Below are positions 57,830-64,000 of a DNA stretch of 64,000 nucleotides, piece by piece. The notes beneath the pieces are model-generated. The model searched no databases, was not told the DNA's origin, and saw only the letters and a list, made by a program, of their open reading frames with translations. Every line of letters begins with the position of its first letter. Within the stretch, counting starts at the first letter, position 1. A program made the translations under genes and the position numbers. Source of the DNA: Ceratothoa steindachneri (lineage: Eukaryota > Arthropoda > Malacostraca > Isopoda > Cymothoidae); contig OZ018328.1 in assembly GCA_963969495.1 (NCBI GenBank), positions 133,451,468 through 133,515,467 on the forward strand. Direction: 5' to 3'.

Positions 57830-58420
57830 GAGCAATGCAGCATCAACAACATAACCATAAACTTACTCTATCCGTGTCGTAAGTTCATGTTTATTTACCA
57901 ATCCCATTTATGTATGCAAAGAACAGAAACCGATATTTCATTTACATATACGAAAAAGGTGTTATATAAATATTAAACATTTACACATAAGGTAATTATC
58001 TGTTATTCCAATGTATAAAAGATAATCGGGCTATTTACCACCATTTTCCCTTCTCATTATTTATCCATATTGTTTAAAAGGCTCTCTATACAAATCTTTG
58101 TTGGTTTTTATTAATTACAGACATTCCTTTTTGTTAACTGCCCAATTTATAGGACGCTGGGCATTGAGGATGACTTTAGTTATATAATAAAGTCTCAAGA
58201 GACAGTGACTGCCTATTGTTTTTCTTGGAACGGTAAGTTGTGTAGGGTTAGACTTTTGTGTCAAGTTAGATTCTAAGTTGATCTGAAGAGAGACAAAATA
58301 ATACTTTTATTATTATTATTTCTATTTACAGCAATCATTTATAATTTATCGTCTTTTTTACTTTTTCTCCTTTGTACCGTCATTTTGCTCCTTGACCTCT
58401 TCTCCTTACGCAAGCAGTTT
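57830..58420. other. Intergenic DNA
   Basis: Nothing supported. Confidence 0.35.
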
Positions 58421-58429
58421 TTGTTGGTA

Positions 58430-59420
58430 TCATGTATTCGAAATCGTCTGTCTGTTGTATCTATTCTAATCGTAAGTTTCTACAGTTTTTTTTACGGTCA
58501 TAAGTTTCTGAAATGGTCTCTCTTCTAATCAGAAGTTTTTAGTTTTTTTCTGGTTATAAGTTTCTAGAATGGACTCTTTTCTAATTAGGCTTCTGCACTT
58601 TTGCTAAGTACATAAACTTCTGGAATGGTCTCTTTTCTAATCATATGTCAACGGTTTTTTCTAGTCAAGAATTTATGGAATGGAATTTTCTAATCATAAG
58701 TTTTTACACTTTTTGTTACAGATATAAGCGTCTGGAATTTCCTCTACTATAATTATATATTTCTAATTTCTTAGAATCATAGATTTATAGTCATAGTTTT
58801 TAATAGAGTCAAGTTTCTCGGAGGGTCTTTTAACTAAATATAAGTTTCTACATTCGCAATATTTTGAAATAGTAACTTTTCAAATCTTAAGTTTATATAA
58901 TTATGTCTGCAGTCATAACAGGTCTCTTTTCTAATCCTAAGTTTCTACATTGATAATTTTCTGGAATAGTCACTTCTCTATTCAGGTTTCTAGGGTTTTT
59001 TAGTCTCTATTATGGTCTCTTTTCTAATCATAAGTTTCTATTTTTTCTACAGTCAATGATTTCTGTAATGGTTTCTTTTCTAATCATAGGTTTCTATAGT
59101 TTTTAAAGTTATAATTTTGGGGAATTATCTATTTTATACTCATAGGTTTCTGGAATAGTCTCTTTTTTTAATCATACATTTCTACAGTTTTCTACAGTTA
59201 CAATTTCCTGGAATGATCTCTTCTCTATTCATAAGTTTCTAAAGTTTGTTCTTCAGTTATGTTTCTGGATTGTCTCTTTTCTACTCATAAGTTTCTACAG
59301 TTTTTTATACACTCTTAAAATTCTGGAGTGATCTCTTTTCTAATTATAAGTTCGCAGTTTTTTATACAGTCTTAGAATTCTGGAATGGTCTCTTTTCTAA
59401 TCATATGTTCACAGGTTCTC
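58430..59420. repeat. ~58-bp minisatellite, ~17 copies
   Basis: Unit landmarks: TCTGGAATGGTCTCTTTTCT, AATCATAAGTTTCTAC, AGTTTTTTCTACAGTCATA. Anchors at 59009 and 59068 are 59 bp apart; other spacings are 56-59. No coding potential. Confidence 0.9.
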
Positions 59421-59429
59421 CTTTTTTAT

Positions 59430-60015
59430 CATAAGTTGGAGGATTAGTTCTAAAATTGTATCACATAGTTATTTAACAGTTAATATCTTCTCAACTTTAA
59501 AATCCAACCTAAATATCCATTTTATTTTCTCAAATGATAAGCTCAAACTTCTATTTTCCACGTCTACTGCAGGGAGGCAAGGCTATTGCTAATTTAGGTT
59601 GTGTATACCTTTGGTTCGTCAAGGCTCTTAACAATTCTAGTCTTATATTTACCTTGGCTGGGTGTGCGTTTCTGACGCCACAGATCCTCTCATCTCCGTG
59701 CCGAATCTGTCCTGCTTGCAAATTAAAGGAGAGGGATCGAGTGATTTGGGCTTGGTTGGAAGTCCGAAGTAGTCGCTCGGACCTAATGAAAGGGTGCAAT
59801 CCACCAAAAGACTACGATTCAAATGATTTTTCTCTCTTTTCTGATTGTCTTTGCGATCAGCACATCTTGAAGAAGTGCTTTGAAGGGCTGTCCAAGATTC
59901 TTGCTCATTTTCAAGTTACAAGAGAAGTGGTTTCGCTATTCCTCCCTACAGGAGGAGGTTGCGCTTCCCATATAAATATTATAAGGACAGTGGCTTCATT
60001 ATGACCTAAGTATAT
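59430..60015. other. Unassigned DNA with a 156-codon frame
   Basis: The plus frame 59534-60004 is the longest in the window, but has no domain, repeat or motif I recognise apart from a CRICPACKLKER patch. It may be chance or part of the LINE that follows. Not called as a gene. Confidence 0.3.
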
Positions 60016-60099
60016 TTAAATTTGTTATCCAAGTTCTTTCTAAGCGTTCATTTATGGTTATACCTACCTACCTACGACCACATCAAGACTCAAATCTCG

Positions 60100-60480
60100 T
60101 AGACCCTTTAGCAAAACTAGCAATAGCTTTGATTTGGTGTCATCATGGAAATTGCAATGGGAATCTAACATCCCTGAGGGTAGAAACCTAATATCACACC
60201 CCACACCGCCACTCCCAGGTTTTCAGAAAGCGACCAGAAACAATGGACAGCAGCAAACCGCTTGAGATCAAAAACTGCAAGAACAGCAGTAAACGTTGGT
60301 CGATGGGGATTGCAGGACCCGCCCATCAGTCCAGCATGCCACACCATCTCGCAAAACACCGACCACCTGGTGCTAGAATGTCATCATGCCAGACTACAGG
60401 GAGGCTATAATTCCATCCACGAAAGTAGTGAGACATTAAACAGAGTGGAGGTGTGATATTCATACCACACGAACGAACGA
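60100..60480 (+). pseudogene. LINE ORF2 3' end relic
   Basis: Plus strand: SSWKLQWESNIPEGRNLISH, then after a frame change LRSKTARTAVNVGRWGLQDP, ISPACHTISQNTDHLVLECH and HARLQGGYNSIHES before the stop near 60456. R.G..RTG..L..WGL.DSP.C..C....T..H.L.ECP is the C-terminal hallmark of non-LTR retrotransposon ORF2 proteins (zinc-binding C..C...H...C). The 3' side has ACGAACGAACGAAC units (60469-60482). Only the very end of the element is present. Confidence 0.75.
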
Positions 60481-60765
60481 ACCTACCGACGTGCCGTATC
60501 TACCTGTACTTCGCACCCATAGAGCGCCACCTCTTTCTTTGGCTTTCTTCCATAGTTATACTTGGATAGTAGGTAGTAAGGGCTCCAATCCTTTTATACG
60601 GTGACTAGACTTATAAAAAAAACACAAAATAGTGAGGTTCAGAAAAAATAAATATGGTTATTGAATATTTTGTTTAAAATGAAAATAGCAAATGGTGAAG
60701 CTAAAAAAATTGATTAAAATTTAGGCAAGGCTGCAATATTTATTTTTTCGTTCATTCGAAAGTTT

Positions 60766-61302
60766 AGTTTAGTTAGTTAGTCAGCGTCAATCCTTCCACG
60801 CTACTGCGAGGATCCCCGACCAGAAAATGAAATTTTTATAGAAGGTCAGTATTACAATCGCTGGTCGGCCCGAGGGCCCCAGGAGCCGGTCCTCTTTTGG
60901 GGAGAGGTGCCAGGAAGTATTATGTTTTGACACCAAACAGCGTTCAGGTGGAAGCCTTTGTCACCACGGGGGAGAGGGACATGCTCCGCGTCAGAGGTAC
61001 GTGGATATAGATACCCATCGGCAGAATTCCTTTGAACAAAGAGTGTGTGTGTATGTTTGTGTGTTGTTCTATGAAGGCGACGGAGGAAAGAAAGCAGTGT
61101 TGCGATTGGCTATGTGTGAGGTGAGAGGTGTAAGATCTACCCACCCCAAAACGGGGTGAGCACAGCGCGTCCACCGATTGATAGCCAGATCTCTCCGTGC
61201 GCTGACGTTTGTGTCCGCTTATGCCGGGATTCGGAATAAAACCCGATACCGCGACGTTGGGAGGCCAACGCCGCATCCACTCAGCTAGAATGAGCTATAA
61301 TT
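60766..61302 (-). mobile_element. SINE family 1, full-length copy with target duplication
   Basis: Same layout as 20875-21408 and 26108-26638. Target duplication GAAAGTTT (60758-60765 and 61303-61310). The head's B box is slightly decayed (GGTTTTATTCC on minus). The 110-codon frame over it is incidental. Confidence 0.85.
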
Positions 61303-61309
61303 GAAAGTT

Positions 61310-62060
61310 TTATCGGAGTTATTAATAAAATACCTTTTCACTTTTAATCTTTATCAGGAAAAAATAGCTATTCGCCCCTAACAAACGAGTAAAGCAAAGT
61401 GAAATTATTCGAGCAAAAGGAATCGTGAGGATTCCATTTTCCGTATTTAAAAAGAATTCTCATCAGTTTTTTTCTGGCCTTTAGGCATAGAAAATGAGCA
61501 TCAATGGAAAAAAATATATAAAAAGAATAAATTATTAAGATATATTTACTGGAAACTTTTAAAACTTTTTTAGACCAGAAGACCTTTGCTTAAACCGAAT
61601 AGGCCGTAGGCCACGAACTCAAGCTTTGCATGCTTTTTGGAAGAAATACCACCTACAACTACTAACAATACTACTAATCCTACTTCTACTATTACTACTG
61701 CTGCTACCACTACTACATCTACAACTACTATTTAATGATAGACTATCAGTGGCCAAAATAAATTCGTTTCATGAGGGACCAAATTCTACTCGAATTCAAT
61801 GCCTGAAATCCTTGGCTTGGTTTGACTTTGGGAAGTCGATCGAGTTCGATGATGACGGATACCCTCAATTGAGGGTATTACCCTCCACTAGCTTTAAACA
61901 GGTAGGAATGTGTGCAGTCTCGGACCCGTATCTTGACCGAGGAGCAAAGGACCCTGGTGGCAGGAGAGGCTCGAGACGACCAGGCTTCATCCTCAGGTGC
62001 AGGGAGCTGCCGAGCCACCGGTCTGTTGGTGCTCGCCAAAAGGTAGGTAACTTCATTCGT
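61310..62060. other. Unassigned DNA with (CTA)n microsatellite
   Basis: CTA/ACT trinucleotide repeat at about 61650-61735, which produces the polyleucine in a 155-codon frame (61626-62093). I see no gene. Confidence 0.5.
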
Positions 62061-62069
62061 CTCTTGGCC

Positions 62070-62400
62070 AAGATAAATCCACCAATCGGATAATAAAATC
62101 AGCATGACAAACGGTGATGAGCACGACGGCACCAGTGGTCGGTCCTCATTTGGAAGGGGTGATGTGTGTGTGTAGAAAGCATTTGTATTTCTTATACCAA
62201 CCGGAATGATATAGACCCCTGCGTCCCCCCAGAGGAAGCGGGACCCATTCCGCGTCAGGGCATGTTAAAACAACTACCCTTCAGCTGTATTCCTTGGAAT
62301 AGAGATGTTTTTGTGTGTTGTGAAGACGGGAGACGAAAGTCAGGGTTTTTTGATTAAATTTGTGTGATGATCTGTTTAGGATATATCTACATCATGTGGC
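62070..62400 (-). mobile_element. SINE family 1, diverged 3' part
   Basis: CGGATAATAAAATCAGCATG, CCAGTGGTCGGTCCTCATTT, CCCATTCCGCGTCAGGGCAT and GTGTTGTGAAGACGGGAGAC align in order with the younger copies. The tRNA-like head is missing or unrecognisable. Confidence 0.6.
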
Positions 62401-62409
62401 AGCCACCGT

Positions 62410-63390
62410 AAAGTCGACCCGAATTGGGGCTCTATCTGGCTCTCGAAAATAATACTCTACATCAAACGTAAATCCTTATTCTGAGAGACTAAAGAACCCC
62501 CAAATTACATTGACTAGAAAAAAAAACGATTGAAACGTAAACTGATCGAGCTTTTTAAAATTTTATAAAGCATTAACAATGTTGAATTGGAACACTTTAT
62601 TTTACTCGAATCCTACGATAAAACAACAAGAAATGAACCTATTTACTCGAACCAAAATTTGAAAACGACCTCACGAAAACTATTTTTTTACCTAATTAGT
62701 GAACTAGTTGAATGCTATCTTCTACGAAATTACTGGACGACCATAATATAAAGTGTCGAACATCAATTCATATGAAACGTATAATCTAAAACGGGAGATT
62801 AAGAAATGTTTTTGACTGACTAATGAAAGAATAAATCAATTTTAATAATTTACTAGATTCTAAGTTCTATAGATTTGATTTTAGAAAATGGGTCACTTAG
62901 GGTAAGAGATCGAGAGAATCATGGTAGATCAACGGCCTTTTCGCCAAAGAGAGCAAATTTAACTGCTGCATCAGAAGATGATAAGTCCCATGGAAATAAC
63001 CTGTCAAAAGCACACACTCCTGATTTATACGATAAATGCATTTTCAGTCTTTTCGAAACCAAGTAATCGAATAATAAATACGGCCGGGCGTTTTATGAAA
63101 ATATAGCTGAAGGAGAGAATAACTTGATAATTTATTTATAAAATATGGAAATTCTATTTGAAGCAACGGAATAGTAATAAGTAAGGGCTCAATCGAGGAA
63201 GGGAAAGTTTGAGGTGAAAATTAATAACTTTTCATCCTATGAATGAAAAAAATTAAAAATCGTATAGGAAGTGGATAAGTTAGGAAGGACAAATGTGTGA
63301 AAGTTACAGTTAGACCAACAACAATGGAAGAAAGTCCCTTTATACGAAAGAGAGAGAAGAAGGAGGAGGAAAGAAGAGAGAGCAAAGGAG
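62410..63390. other. AT-rich intergenic DNA
   Basis: Nothing supported. Confidence 0.35.

Positions 63391-63393
<3 letters not shown>

Positions 63394-63448
<55 letters not shown>
63394..63448. repeat. (TA)n microsatellite
   Basis: About 27 TA units. Confidence 0.95.
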
Positions 63449-63449
<1 letters not shown>

Positions 63450-63454
<5 letters not shown>

Positions 63455-64000
63455 CGGTCATTTAACCATTTCGTTTTACTTGTTTATTAACGCCAATCTG
63501 TAAGACTGAAATCCTTAAAACCTTTCCCATACTTTCTCCCGAATTTATTGTTAATCATTTTTTCTCCATTTATCTATCGTCCCATAAATTCCTTAGATTA
63601 AGTTTTTTCTGCTCTCTCTCTCTCTCTCCAAAACACATCAATGAACATTCACTTCAGACAAAGCTATACCTAGAAACCCCATTGGTCGCGCCCACTTTCT
63701 CTACACATATAAAACAATCCGACATTATATCACACTACCACACATTTGATCAAATCACTTTAGGAAGAACAAGTCTTTTCCATTCGTCTTCACGTTTTAC
63801 TCCATCCACCGACGAAGGACTTTTTCTCTTTCTCAATGACTTTTGCACTTACTCCCTCCACTGAAAAAGGGATTTAAGCTCACCGACTCCAGTCCTTCAT
63901 CTTATCAAACGTCAAGTACAGAATAAAGTTATTATATCATATTGGAGTCTGAGTAAGATCAATTTTGGATCCTTCTTCATGATCATGATGGGGTCCATGG
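63450..64000. other. Intergenic DNA
   Basis: Short CT run near 63614. Nothing else was seen. Confidence 0.35.

Noticed and set aside
59534..60004. 156-codon plus-strand frame, longest in the window
   Set aside because: No recognisable domain or homologue that I can recall, and a competing 82-codon frame on the opposite strand; not enough to call a gene.

Overview
This is a gene-poor, AT-rich stretch of nuclear DNA from an animal. The content points to an arthropod, quite possibly a crustacean: many mariner/Tc1 relics, a Merlin element, Penelope-like elements (PLEs) with GIY-YIG endonuclease remains, tRNA-derived SINEs, long (TA)n microsatellites, and several non-LTR retrotransposon fragments. 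The organism assignment is an inference from repeat content only. I could not recognise any intact host gene, rRNA or functional tRNA. Almost every open reading frame longer than 60 codons is either a fragment of a decayed transposable element or a by-product of a tandem repeat.

Layout. 1-6.6 kb holds a LINE 3' end, a VNTR-bearing dispersed repeat, two PLE fragments in opposite orientation, a tRNA-like SINE and the 5' half of a mariner, separated by (TA)n tracts. 7.5-12.2 kb holds three Tc1/mariner relics side by side, one with long inverted arms of roughly 200 bp. 12.7-15.8 kb has a foldback element, a PLE end, a Merlin element with an 8-bp target duplication, and a diverged SINE. 16.5-17.8 kb is a LINE reverse transcriptase relic. 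18-20.2 kb has two unrelated minisatellites (46 bp and 30 bp units). 20.8-27.4 kb carries SINE copies, a solo Tc1 arm and a LINE gag relic.

28.5-38.1 kb is the most notable part. Two DNA transposons with related transposase-like genes but different terminal inverted repeats are each flanked on both sides by (TA)n tracts, as if each had inserted inside a TA microsatellite. The first also abuts a PLE through the shared (TA)n. The second carries about 20 tandem 43-bp units, most with a CACGTG E-box. A very fresh-looking 205-bp MITE lies between them.

38.3-40 kb has two mariner relics of opposite orientation separated by a 200-bp (TA)n tract, one containing an inverted duplication. 42.4-44.5 kb is a LINE ORF1 with zinc knuckles followed by a 188-bp tandem duplication. 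48-64 kb mixes minisatellites, a mariner relic, a LINE 3' end, SINE copies and two more copies of the VNTR-bearing element.

The parts do not form a host pathway. The window reads as a repeat graveyard in which TA microsatellites repeatedly coincide with transposon borders.
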